A stretch of 64,000 nt of DNA, taken from contig CAVJLL010000005.1 in NCBI GenBank assembly GCA_963650385.1, positions 20,696-84,695 on the forward strand, written 5' to 3'. Position 1 is the first letter of the stretch, and the number at the start of each line of letters is the position of its first letter. The position numbers and the translations under genes are program-made. A model generated the notes under the pieces. It saw nothing but the letters and a program-made list of their open reading frames with translations. It had not been told where the DNA came from and made no database searches. Source of the DNA: CAG-791 sp963650385 (lineage in GTDB: Bacteria > Bacillota > Clostridia > Lachnospirales > Lachnospiraceae). Below, one piece after another: positions 17,023 through 26,221 of this stretch.

Positions 17023-17976
17023 ATGAAATGGACGCAAAAGGAATTGGAGGAGCTCTACCAGAAGGTTAACCATGCATGTTCGACAGACCCCGAATTCCGA
17101 AACAGATTTATAAAGGATCCCAAATCCGCAATGGAGGAGATCGCCGGAGCTCCCCTTCCGGATGATTTCCAGCTGCCGCTGATCGAGGCAGACAGCAGCT
17201 ATCAGGCCTCTTACTGTGTTCCTGAATTCTCATCCGGTGAACTGGATATCCGGAAATTGCAGAGCGTATATGGCGGTGCCGGGGAGGATCAGAGTGCTCC
17301 TGCCGATTCATCCGGCACCGGTCCCAGTGATCCGCAATCTGCAATCTCTTTTCTTCTGATCTTTTCAGCCTGTGGTGCAGCAATCTCCGTGGGTCCTTGC
17401 GGTGGGGATGCCTGCGGAGCCGCTGCCTGCCCGGCAGATGCATGTGGCGGCAAGGCATGTGCTGCCGCCGCATGCGGCGGCTTTGCCTGTGCAGGCAATG
17501 CACAGGCCGTAGAAGGATGCGGCTCGCATATGGGTGTAGCCGAGGCGTCAGTCGTAGCCGGGTGCGGCGTGGCAGCATGCACCTCTGATGCCGCCTGGCT
17601 CGCTGCATGCGGATACGATGTCTTCTGTGTCGGTGCAGCTTGCGGTGCCAAAGTTTCCGCTGCGTCCTTCGCCTGTGCCGGTGACTTATGCGGTGCACAT
17701 GGCTGCGGAGCAGATGCGCTCTGCGGCCTAGCAGTCTGCGCCGCCGATGCTACAGGTGTTAAAGTTGCGGATTTCGGAGGAGCCTGCGGCGCTAATGTCT
17801 GCGGCGCAAAATTAGGCTGCATGCCTGATTCATGCGGTGCAAACTATACGGGAACGAACATTGGCTGCAACGCCGATGTATGCGGTGCACACGGCTGCGG
17901 AGCAGCAGCGAGTGAAGGAGGCAGTGATGGCAGTGATGGCGGCGCTGACAATGCCGTCGACAGCATTGTCAGCTAG
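17023..17976 (+). CDS. NHLP-leader RiPP precursor with long Cys-rich pentad-repeat core
   Basis: A 317-residue precursor. Residues 1-85 form a nitrile-hydratase-alpha-like leader (NHLP): LEELYQKV, DPEFRNRFIKDPKSAMEEI, PLPDDFQLPLIEAD, then ELDIRKLQSVYGG, ending in a Gly84-Gly85 cleavage site. Residues 86-317 are the putative core, made mostly of Ala, Gly, Cys and Asp. It has 26 cysteines (first Cys117, last Cys292). Every Cys-Cys interval after the first is 5, 6, 10, 11, 15 or 16, and Cys126 to Cys156 recur strictly every five residues. Such leaders are recognised by RiPP enzymes and by C39 exporters, both encoded opposite. AAAGGAG lies six bases before the ATG. The core is far longer than usual; I do not recognise the family of the core. 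Confidence 0.88.
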   Translation: MKWTQKELEELYQKVNHACSTDPEFRNRFIKDPKSAMEEIAGAPLPDDFQLPLIEADSSYQASYCVPEFSSGELDIRKLQSVYGGAGEDQSAPADSSGTGPSDPQSAISFLLIFSACGAAISVGPCGGDACGAAACPADACGGKACAAAACGGFACAGNAQAVEGCGSHMGVAEASVVAGCGVAACTSDAAWLAACGYDVFCVGAACGAKVSAASFACAGDLCGAHGCGADALCGLAVCAADATGVKVADFGGACGANVCGAKLGCMPDSCGANYTGTNIGCNADVCGAHGCGAAASEGGSDGSDGGADNAVDSIVS

Positions 17977-18007
17977 TTCTCCGTCCTGATAAGAAAAGTG
18001 TTTATTA

Positions 18008-18037
18008 AAAAGAGTCAGCCTCCTCGGCTGACTCTTT
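18008..18037. terminator. Bidirectional terminator between precursor and giant surface protein
   Basis: AAAGAGTCAGCC / GGCTGACTCTTT with a five-base loop and A/T-rich flanks; it serves both convergent genes. Confidence 0.92.
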
Positions 18038-18041
18038 CCTT

Positions 18042-21000
18042 TTAACCTGCTTTTCTCCTTCTCTGCCTGTACCAGGCATATAAGCCCATCAAAGAGCCCG
18101 CGCTGAAAATCAGCCACATCCAAGATCTGCTTTCATCACCGGTTTCCTGAATCGCAGGACCTTTTGAGACACTGTCTGCGTTCTGTGCATCGAGGGAAAT
18201 TACATCTGCATTCCGATTTAATATGAATTTCCTGATGCCCTTCACCTGTCCGTCTGCCGATCCATATCCGCCGACATCTCCAACGCTGTGCTTGTACAAT
18301 AGCGTCCCGCAGCCGCAGTTCAATCCGTCTCCGGTATCCTGTTTGTAAAACAGAACTTCAATTCCGCCCAGCTCTCCGTCACTGCTGCGGCCGTATGCCA
18401 CGGTATACACACCATATTCATCGGTCGCCTGCAGTCCGCACAGAATGCGGTACCGGTATCCCTGTGCGATTTCGACCCGCACACGATCTCCCGGCTCCAG
18501 GCTCGTCTGATCTGCGATCTCCGCTCCCGTATCCGCCCAATACAGCTTCAGCGCATTTTCATCCAATTCTCCTATGGTATGAAGGATCCGAATGGTTGCC
18601 GTGCTGCCGTCTGCGCTGATCTCCGGGTCTCCCAGCAATATGTGATCTCCGAATGCAAATACAGTCTGATCCGAGAACACGGCGTTGTACCCCTTTGCTG
18701 CCTGAATGGTCACGGTGCTCACGTATTGCCTGCCTTCACGGAACTCTGCATCAGGCAGCAGAATCGTCTCCATTCCGGAGGCGGCATCATACTGACTCCA
18801 GCTCACGGAATAGGTGTACCTTCCGCCCGTTACGGATGTCAGATATGTCTGCAGCAAATTGTTCTGAACCTTGCTGTCCAATTTAGAGAGCGACCCTGAA
18901 GCCCAGCCATCTCCCACCGGAATTCCTCCCGCCTGCGCAATATAGTATTCCAGATACGCATCTCCCAAAATGTAATTCTTAACGAGCTGTTTGCCTGTCC
19001 CGGCTGCCGCACTTGCGCTTCCGGATGAATGCGTGTCTGCATTCTGCCCAGAATCCCTGCTTTGCCGTTTCACTGCAGCAATGGCATGCTGATACAGTTG
19101 GTTCTCACAACCGCAGCCGTCGCTGTCCGCTTCTGTGATAACCATGAGCTCAATATGTGACCAGCTGCGTCCGCCGGAGCTTCCCCGGACTACGCGGAAT
19201 ATTTTCTTTCCATCCGCGGTTGTTTCGCCGGTATCGATGAGTCCGCCCATAATGTATACACTGTATCCATCCGCAGCAGAAAGAGTGATTCGATCGTTTG
19301 CCTTCAGCTCCTCCTCGTAAGGAATGATCTTTCCGGTATCTGCACGTCGCAGGACAACAATACTGCGCACAGGCTCCGTCACCGGGAGCTTATGGAGAAT
19401 TTTAATCGTTGCTGTCTTCCCGTCGTCACTGATCTGAGGTGTCCCCACCAGTGTGTGGTTCGCAGCGATGAATTCTGTATTCTGCAGGAACACATGCTGA
19501 TACTCGTCCAGCGCTGTAAATGTCACTGTGCTGACGTACTGCTGCCCGGCAATGAAGTAACCGTCATCGTCAAGCGGCTGCTCGCTCTTCGTTTGTTCAT
19601 CGTATCCCGTCCACTTTACATTTACGGTCATGGATCCCGACAGCATTTTGTTCAGAAGCTTTTCCAGCAGATTGTCCTTTACTCTTCCGTATACACCTCT
19701 GTATGAACCGTTCTTCCATCCATCTCCTGTCGGAATTCCGCAGCCGTTTACCGCAAATTGCCGCATTACCTTCTCATTCAGATTGAAGTGACGAATTGCC
19801 GCAGTATTAAGGCACGCCTTCCATGTGTAGAGATAGGATCCGCAGCCGCACGGAGCGTCTGAAGCCCCGGCGCTTCCCGTTTCCCTCGGCACAACGGAAA
19901 TTTCAATCTGCCCGGATGCGCCTTCACCGGATGTGTCCTTCTTCACCGTGTAGATGCGGCAGGTTTTCCCCTTATAGGGAATGGTGTCCGTCGTAGCCGC
20001 CAGTCCGTTTACGATCTGAGCATTCTTCACACTGCCATTGATCCAGATGATAACCTCATCACCTGCATAGAGGATCTCATCCTTTCCCAGTTCTGTCACT
20101 TCCTTTGTATTGTCATCTACCCTGTACAGCGTCGGTTTCTCTGTTTCTTTAAGATTTCCTGTCCTGTGCGTCACCGTGAGTACGGCAGTTTTCCCGTCGG
20201 TGCTGAGCTCAACATCCTCCTCTTTTATGTCATGCTGATAAATGGTAAACTCGGTTTCCTTTGTAAATAACGACTTGAATCCAGTATTAATCTTAATCTG
20301 CAGCCTGCAGCGATAGTCCGTATCCGCCTCGAAATGGTCATCCGGCTTCACTGCAACCCATGTTCCTTTTTCCTCACTGTCATCCGGCACCCATTTCTGC
20401 CATTCGCTGATGCTGTGTGTGTACAGCTTATCATCTAACTTCGTGTTAAACAGGCTGTCCAGGGCCTTCGCCCACTCTTCAGACACCTCTTTTGCTGTAC
20501 ACGTCTTCGTTTTAGTGCTCTCCCATCCGCCGTTCCACACAGGAATGGTGCCAAAGGAATCCGCCAGTGTGCTCATGTCGTTTGCTGTCAATGCATACGA
20601 AGAGATCTGATCGGGGTTTACCGCCGCAATCGCATGCTGATACAGCAGGTTCTCACAGCCGCAGCCATCGCTGCCGGCCTTCGGGATAACCGTAAGTGCA
20701 ATCTGTGACAGCGTCTTTCCGTCTGAGCCTTCCCGAACCACGCGGTATATCTTCTTGCCCTCCGCGGTCACTTCACCGGTATCAGCAAGTCCGGATATAA
20801 TCGATACACTGTATCCCTCCTCTGCCGAAACGGTAATCCGGTCCTTCACCTCCAGTTCTTCCTTATAAGGAATGCTTTTTCCGGTATCTGCATGCTGCAG
20901 AGTGACGATTTTATGCAGTGATTTCACCGCCGGAAGCGTGTGGAGAATCTTGATCTCCGCGGTTGTTCCGTCTTCACTAATCTCCGGCTCTCCAATCAGT

Positions 21001-24000
21001 GTGTGGTTAGCTGCAGTAAATTCTGCATTTTGCAGAAAAATGTGCTGATACTTTTCCAACAGCGTAAATGTCACTGTACTGATATACTGGTGCCCGGCAA
21101 TAAAGCAGTCGTCATCCGTAAGCGGCCGCTCGCTCTTCGTCTGCTCATCGTATTCCGTCCATTTCACCTTTACGGTCATGGCTTCCTTCAGCAGGCTGCT
21201 CAGGAACGTTTCCAGCTGATTGTCCTTTACCTTTCCGTATTCTTCACTGTACGAACCGTCTTCCTCTCTTGCCGAAATTCCGGAATTCTTCTCTGCAAAC
21301 TGCTGCATTTTCTCTGCAGAAAAATCCATCCGATGAATTGCTGCAACATCGGTGCGCGCCTTCCATGTGTAGAGATAGGATCCGCAGCCGCACGGAGCTT
21401 CTGAAGTCCCGGCGTCCCCAGTTTCCTTCGGAACAACAGAAATTTCAATCTGCCCGGACGCGCTTTCACCGGCTGTGTCCTTCTTCACCGCATAGACACT
21501 GTATTTGATTCCCTCATAGGTAATGGTCTCCTTCGTACCGGTCAGGCCGCTTACGATCTGGCAGCTCTTCGTATTGCCGTTGACCCGGATGATCACCTTA
21601 TCTTCCGCATAGAGGACATCATCCTCCCCCAGCTCCGTCACTGCCTTTGTTTTGTCATCCACCCTGTACAGCGTCGGCTTCTCTGTTTCTCTAAGATTTC
21701 CTGTCCTGTGCGTCACCGTGAGTACGGCGGTTTTCCCGTCGGCACTGAGCTCAATGTCCGCGTCATCTATGTCGTGATGGTATATGGAAAACTCCGTTTC
21801 CTTTGTAAATAATGACTTGGAATCCGCGTTGATTTTAATCTGCAGCCTGCAGCGATACTCTGTATCCGCCTCGAAATGATCATCCGGATTTACTGCAACC
21901 CATGTTCCTTTTTCCTCACTGTCATCCGGCACCCATTTCTGCCATTCGCTGATGCTGTGTGTGTACAGCTTATCATCCAGCTTCGTGTTAAACAGGCTGT
22001 CCAGGGCCTTCGCCCACTCTTCAGACACCTCTTCTGCTGTACATGTCTTCGATTTGGTGCTTTCCCATCCGCCGTTCCACACAGGAATGGTGCCGAAGGA
22101 GTCGGCCAATGTGCTCATGTCATTCGCTGTCACGGTATACGAGGAGATCTGATCGGGATTTACCTCCGCTATCGCATGCAGATACAGCAGATTCTCGCAG
22201 CCGCAGCTGTCGGTGCCGGCATCCGGAATAACCGCAAGCTCAATCTGTGACAGCATCGTTCCGGCTGTGCTTTGCCGAACCACGCGGTATATTTCTTTTC
22301 CGTCCTCGGTTTTCTCTCCAGTATCAACAAGCCCATCCACGATACACACATTGTATCCGTCCTCTGCCGAAACGGTGATTCTGTCTTTTACCTCCAGTTT
22401 TTCCTCGTAAGGAATGTTCTTTCCGGTATCTGCATGCTGCAGAGTGACAATTTCGCTCACCTGCTTCTTCACTGCCGGAAGCTTATGAACAACAACAATT
22501 GTTGCGGTTTGTCCGTCCTCACTGACCGAAATCTCAGGTCTCACCAACTGACCAATCCACGGGCTCGAACTATATGTTGAAAGCGTGTGGTTTGCCACTT
22601 TAAACACTGTATCCTGCAGGAAGATATGCTTATACTCTTTCAGCAGCGTAAATGTCACTGTGCTGACGTATTGGTGTCCGGCATAAAAATAGTCATTGTC
22701 GCGCAGTTCCCGCTTTATATGCGTTCCTTCCTCCAGCTCTGCCCATTTGACCGTTACTGTCATGGCTCCCTTCAGCTTATCGTTCAGGAAGTTTTGCAGC
22801 TGGTTATCCTTTACCTGTCCGTATCCTTCACGCTCCGAGCCGCCTATTGCCTGAATCCCGCGGCTGTTTTCTGTGAACTGCTGCAACATTTCCTCGCCAA
22901 GCTCCAGCTTATGAATCGCTTCAATATCCATGCAGGCCTTCCAAGTATAGAGAAAAGACTCACAGCCGCAGGTATAGAGATTACTCCCCTCCTCAATGGC
23001 CGTTGCCTTCGGCATGACTGCAATTTCAACCTGATCGGATGTGCCTTCACCGGATGTCGTCTTTTTCACCCGATAAACGGGGTAGTTGGTTTCCTTATAG
23101 GTGACGGTGTCCTTCGTTTCTACCAGTCCGCTTACGATCCGGCATCCCTGCAGATTTCCCTTTGTCAGTACGATGACCTCATCACCTGCATAAAGCGTGT
23201 CATTTATACTGTCCACTTCGTCTGTTACTTGCTTTTCGCCGTCATACGTCTCCACCACCCTGTACAGCGTCGGTGTTACATCTTCAAGGGAAGGAAGGCC
23301 GGTCCTGTGATAGACCTTAATGGTTGCTGTCTTTCCATCACTTGTAAGATCTACCTTTACCGTGTTGTGCCCGGAAATGGAAAATTTCGTTCCTGAGGTG
23401 AACACTGCATCGTAATCATCATTGATTTTAATCTGTATTTCGCAGCTGTATTCCGTATCATCTTCAAAATGGTCATCCGGCCCCAGATCGACCCACGATC
23501 CCTGTACCAGATCCGGCCCCCATTTCTTCCATCCGCTTATGCTGTGCGAGTAGAGCTTGTTGTTAAACAGACTGTCCAATGCCCTTTTCCATTGTGCAGA
23601 CACTTCCTCTGTCGTACATTGCCTCACCTTGGTGCTCTTCCATCCCTTACTCCACATCGGAATTCCGCCAAGATTAACAGCAAATGCGTACATATCATTC
23701 GCTGATATCGTATACGAAGGGATCTGGTAGGTTGACGCTTCCTCTTCCGTTGTTTTCCGGATCAGTGCATAGATTCTCTTATCCTTTTCTACGTTTCCTT
23801 TCCCCTGGACCCATTCCGTATAATGGCAAACGCATTGCAGCACATAGTAATGCTGCATGGTCAATCCGGCCGTATCCATGGCATACGTATAGGTTCCCCC
23901 GCGCGGTTCATACGTTGTGACCCCTTCTCTGTTCGGATTCGGCTGCACATCCTTAAAGACCTCAATTTGCGAATTCAGGGGGATCTCCTTCCCATCCTTA

Positions 24001-26180
24001 TCCCTCAGCACAGAATCATTTTTCTCATCCAGGCGAATTCCCTCCGGAAGATTTTCGCCCAGATCATATGCATACAGGGAAAGTGTACAGTTCACATGGC
24101 TCGAAATCCATGGTTCGTTTGTATATTGGATTTCAACCGGCAGGAGCTCCGACACATTGGTTACCGTATAATCTTTATCCGATTCCGTCCTTGTCAGCTG
24201 CGCCGGCTGATGAATGCTCAGCTTGGTTGAATCAATATTAAATTTATCTATGCCTTTCTGATTTGTAAAAAAGCTAATCGTCCCGTAGCTTCCATAGGTT
24301 TCCGATTCGGAACTGCTGTCCCACACCTTCAAAAGGAATGGATTGCACGAATAATCCGCCGCCTTGTCATAAAAGATATTCCATTTTGCTTCATACCCAC
24401 GCACGCGACCATCCCGATCATCCGCTTCACCGGGGCCCAGCGTCTCTTTTCCTTGCAGCTGAAGATATCGGTTCTCCTGCGGCTTCAGCTCCGACGGTAC
24501 TGTTTCCGGTGTATAGGCTGTATACGCCAGCGACCTTCCCTGCAATGTATATACCCCAAAATTGAGGTGAAGCTCTCGATCTGTCAGATTCTTAAATGTA
24601 ACATGCAGCATGATATTCCCGTCCTTATCTGCCGCAACATTTTCCTGTTTCATGCTGCAGGTAAAGGCAGCCGGCACCCCCTTATCCTCTGTATACGTAA
24701 AGAGTACCGATTCGTCGGTGTCCGGGAAGAGGATCGGTGTCGAGGTGATCGCATTGGAGCTAAAATACGAGGCCAGCTCCTTCATCGTAATCTTCCCATC
24801 TCCCTGATATCCATCCCGCTTTTCACCACTGTCGAGGCTGGAGATATCTGCGCCGTATGTGTGGTAGCTATCCACATAACGGTCATGGCCCAGCGCGTGC
24901 TCCATGGCCGAAATCAGCTCCGTTCCATACTCCTTCTGCTGAATTCCGGTTTCCATTCTGGTTGCAGAAGCAATGAAATAGAATTTATGTCCTCCTGCTG
25001 CGTTCGCTGCATCTGCGGTATCGGAAGCCTCTGCCGCTTCATCAAGATCATCATAAAACTCTGTAAGGAAGCTGTAGCCAAATGCATCCGACACTGCCTG
25101 CACCTGTTCCTGGACTTCCTGCGGAGAGCTCTCCTGTTCGGCATCCTCGTCCTCTTCGTCCAGATCCTCATACAGCGCGGCTGCGTTTACCGCATTTCCG
25201 GACAACATTCCTCCGGAAAAGCAGCTTGCCAGCACGACAAATACTTTCCCGTTCAGTTTCTTCAGATTGGACTTCAGCTCGCCGGCGCTGATGTTATTGC
25301 CTCCCTCCAGCGCCAGATAAGAAGAGCCGTCTCTTGTCTGGTTTCCATGTCCGATATAGCAGAAGAAGGTATACGAATCTTCATCCGTCTGCTCTGCAGC
25401 GGCACTGACCGCGTCCCAGATCTTCGATTTCTGGTCCTCCTGACTGTTGTACGTGACGCCAATCAATGTGATATCTTCACTCTGAAACTCATTGGTCTGA
25501 CTGAGGGTATCCCGCATTGCCTCCGCATCCTTTTTCGGAGTCTCTCCAAGATCACTACCCGTCATATACACCAGGATAGCTCGCCCCTTCACCTGCCGAT
25601 CTTCCGAAGAATTTTCCGACGCAGCTGCTGCAGACTTTCCATTGGTATCGCCTTCTGCGGAATTTACGGATGAAGCCTTTTCTGCAGAATTCGACTGCGC
25701 ATCCTCTTTTGCGGACTCTGTCTGTGTACTGCCTTCGGAGGAATTCGCCGATGCAGCACCCTCCGTGGAGCCTTCCTTTGCACTGCCTTCGGAAGAATTT
25801 CCCGACGCAGCACTCTCCGTAGAACCTTCCTTTGCACTGCCTTCGGAAGAATTTTCCGATGCCGCGCCTTCTGCGGAATCTTCCTTTGTACTGCCTTCGG
25901 AGGAACTCACCGATGCAGCACCCTCCGTAGAATCTTCCTTTGACCTGTCTTCGGAAGAATTTTCCGATGTTATCGCCGAAGCCTTGACCTCATTCTCTGA
26001 TGCAGTCTCGGAGTTTCCCTCCGCAGAAGATTCTCCCGTCTCTGCCGCAGAGGAACTCTCCTGTGTGGTTTCTGCATATGCGGTCAATGTGTTCGTCGAA
26101 GCGGCCGCAATGGGCGCAAAAGCCAGACCGGCACTCAGCGTAAATGCTATGATTCGATGCCAAAGCTTTGTCTTTTTCAT
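18042..26180 (-). CDS. Giant wall-anchored caspase-like (clostripain/C11-type) peptidase with CGC repeats
   Basis: A 2712-residue surface protein. I start it at the ATG at 26180 (MKKTKLWHRI, after AGGGGA), which gives a signal peptide ending near TAYAE. Next come a Ser/Glu-rich linker with 18-residue repeats, then a clan-CD peptidase domain (about residues 200-520) with a Cys-His pair: His278 in YIGHGNQ and Cys320 in LASCFSGGM. After a linker, residues about 1060-2630 hold long repeats with a super-period near 513 residues, each half marked by a Cys-Gly-Cys motif (seven in all). The C-terminus has IQETGD, a hydrophobic span and RQRRRKAG, an LPXTG-like sorting signal. It is the last gene after the RiPP enzymes and exporters, so it may process, bind or display the exported peptide; that is inference. 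Confidence 0.85.
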   Translation of the reverse strand: MKKTKLWHRIIAFTLSAGLAFAPIAAASTNTLTAYAETTQESSSAAETGESSAEGNSETASENEVKASAITSENSSEDRSKEDSTEGAASVSSSEGSTKEDSAEGAASENSSEGSAKEGSTESAASGNSSEGSAKEGSTEGAASANSSEGSTQTESAKEDAQSNSAEKASSVNSAEGDTNGKSAAAASENSSEDRQVKGRAILVYMTGSDLGETPKKDAEAMRDTLSQTNEFQSEDITLIGVTYNSQEDQKSKIWDAVSAAAEQTDEDSYTFFCYIGHGNQTRDGSSYLALEGGNNISAGELKSNLKKLNGKVFVVLASCFSGGMLSGNAVNAAALYEDLDEEDEDAEQESSPQEVQEQVQAVSDAFGYSFLTEFYDDLDEAAEASDTADAANAAGGHKFYFIASATRMETGIQQKEYGTELISAMEHALGHDRYVDSYHTYGADISSLDSGEKRDGYQGDGKITMKELASYFSSNAITSTPILFPDTDESVLFTYTEDKGVPAAFTCSMKQENVAADKDGNIMLHVTFKNLTDRELHLNFGVYTLQGRSLAYTAYTPETVPSELKPQENRYLQLQGKETLGPGEADDRDGRVRGYEAKWNIFYDKAADYSCNPFLLKVWDSSSESETYGSYGTISFFTNQKGIDKFNIDSTKLSIHQPAQLTRTESDKDYTVTNVSELLPVEIQYTNEPWISSHVNCTLSLYAYDLGENLPEGIRLDEKNDSVLRDKDGKEIPLNSQIEVFKDVQPNPNREGVTTYEPRGGTYTYAMDTAGLTMQHYYVLQCVCHYTEWVQGKGNVEKDKRIYALIRKTTEEEASTYQIPSYTISANDMYAFAVNLGGIPMWSKGWKSTKVRQCTTEEVSAQWKRALDSLFNNKLYSHSISGWKKWGPDLVQGSWVDLGPDDHFEDDTEYSCEIQIKINDDYDAVFTSGTKFSISGHNTVKVDLTSDGKTATIKVYHRTGLPSLEDVTPTLYRVVETYDGEKQVTDEVDSINDTLYAGDEVIVLTKGNLQGCRIVSGLVETKDTVTYKETNYPVYRVKKTTSGEGTSDQVEIAVMPKATAIEEGSNLYTCGCESFLYTWKACMDIEAIHKLELGEEMLQQFTENSRGIQAIGGSEREGYGQVKDNQLQNFLNDKLKGAMTVTVKWAELEEGTHIKRELRDNDYFYAGHQYVSTVTFTLLKEYKHIFLQDTVFKVANHTLSTYSSSPWIGQLVRPEISVSEDGQTATIVVVHKLPAVKKQVSEIVTLQHADTGKNIPYEEKLEVKDRITVSAEDGYNVCIVDGLVDTGEKTEDGKEIYRVVRQSTAGTMLSQIELAVIPDAGTDSCGCENLLYLHAIAEVNPDQISSYTVTANDMSTLADSFGTIPVWNGGWESTKSKTCTAEEVSEEWAKALDSLFNTKLDDKLYTHSISEWQKWVPDDSEEKGTWVAVNPDDHFEADTEYRCRLQIKINADSKSLFTKETEFSIYHHDIDDADIELSADGKTAVLTVTHRTGNLRETEKPTLYRVDDKTKAVTELGEDDVLYAEDKVIIRVNGNTKSCQIVSGLTGTKETITYEGIKYSVYAVKKDTAGESASGQIEISVVPKETGDAGTSEAPCGCGSYLYTWKARTDVAAIHRMDFSAEKMQQFAEKNSGISAREEDGSYSEEYGKVKDNQLETFLSSLLKEAMTVKVKWTEYDEQTKSERPLTDDDCFIAGHQYISTVTFTLLEKYQHIFLQNAEFTAANHTLIGEPEISEDGTTAEIKILHTLPAVKSLHKIVTLQHADTGKSIPYKEELEVKDRITVSAEEGYSVSIISGLADTGEVTAEGKKIYRVVREGSDGKTLSQIALTVIPKAGSDGCGCENLLYQHAIAAVNPDQISSYALTANDMSTLADSFGTIPVWNGGWESTKTKTCTAKEVSEEWAKALDSLFNTKLDDKLYTHSISEWQKWVPDDSEEKGTWVAVKPDDHFEADTDYRCRLQIKINTGFKSLFTKETEFTIYQHDIKEEDVELSTDGKTAVLTVTHRTGNLKETEKPTLYRVDDNTKEVTELGKDEILYAGDEVIIWINGSVKNAQIVNGLAATTDTIPYKGKTCRIYTVKKDTSGEGASGQIEISVVPRETGSAGASDAPCGCGSYLYTWKACLNTAAIRHFNLNEKVMRQFAVNGCGIPTGDGWKNGSYRGVYGRVKDNLLEKLLNKMLSGSMTVNVKWTGYDEQTKSEQPLDDDGYFIAGQQYVSTVTFTALDEYQHVFLQNTEFIAANHTLVGTPQISDDGKTATIKILHKLPVTEPVRSIVVLRRADTGKIIPYEEELKANDRITLSAADGYSVYIMGGLIDTGETTADGKKIFRVVRGSSGGRSWSHIELMVITEADSDGCGCENQLYQHAIAAVKRQSRDSGQNADTHSSGSASAAAGTGKQLVKNYILGDAYLEYYIAQAGGIPVGDGWASGSLSKLDSKVQNNLLQTYLTSVTGGRYTYSVSWSQYDAASGMETILLPDAEFREGRQYVSTVTIQAAKGYNAVFSDQTVFAFGDHILLGDPEISADGSTATIRILHTIGELDENALKLYWADTGAEIADQTSLEPGDRVRVEIAQGYRYRILCGLQATDEYGVYTVAYGRSSDGELGGIEVLFYKQDTGDGLNCGCGTLLYKHSVGDVGGYGSADGQVKGIRKFILNRNADVISLDAQNADSVSKGPAIQETGDESRSWMWLIFSAGSLMGLYAWYRQRRRKAG
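18300..22980 (-). repeat. About 1540-bp intragenic repeats with alternating CGC modules
   Basis: Cys-Gly-Cys codons recur near 22970, 22200, 21384, 20658, 19844, 19113 and 18308, alternating intervals of about 730-770 and 805-815 bp. Stretches at 20361 and 21901 are nearly identical, 1540 bp apart. Two module types alternate: one with CGCGSYLYTWKA and one with CGCENLLYQHA. Confidence 0.85.
25731..25975 (-). repeat. 54-bp tandem repeats coding a Ser/Glu-rich linker
   Basis: Between the signal peptide and the peptidase domain, 18-residue units of the form SSEGSAKEGSTEGAASAN repeat at least four times (about 25731, 25785, 25839, 25893, 25947). Confidence 0.8.
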
Positions 26181-26221
26181 TCGATGCTTCCCCTGTTGTT
26201 CATTTCCGCGATACCGCTGCC

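Noticed and set aside
17108..17822. Arg/His-rich and Ala/Pro-rich - strand frames opposite the RiPP precursor
   Set aside because: They mirror the Cys/Gly/Ala codons of the precursor. The + frame has the NHLP leader, a ribosome site and a terminator.
18300..22980. A CRISPR-like or mobile-element repeat array
   Set aside because: The repeats are long, in frame and inside one reading frame coding for protein modules.
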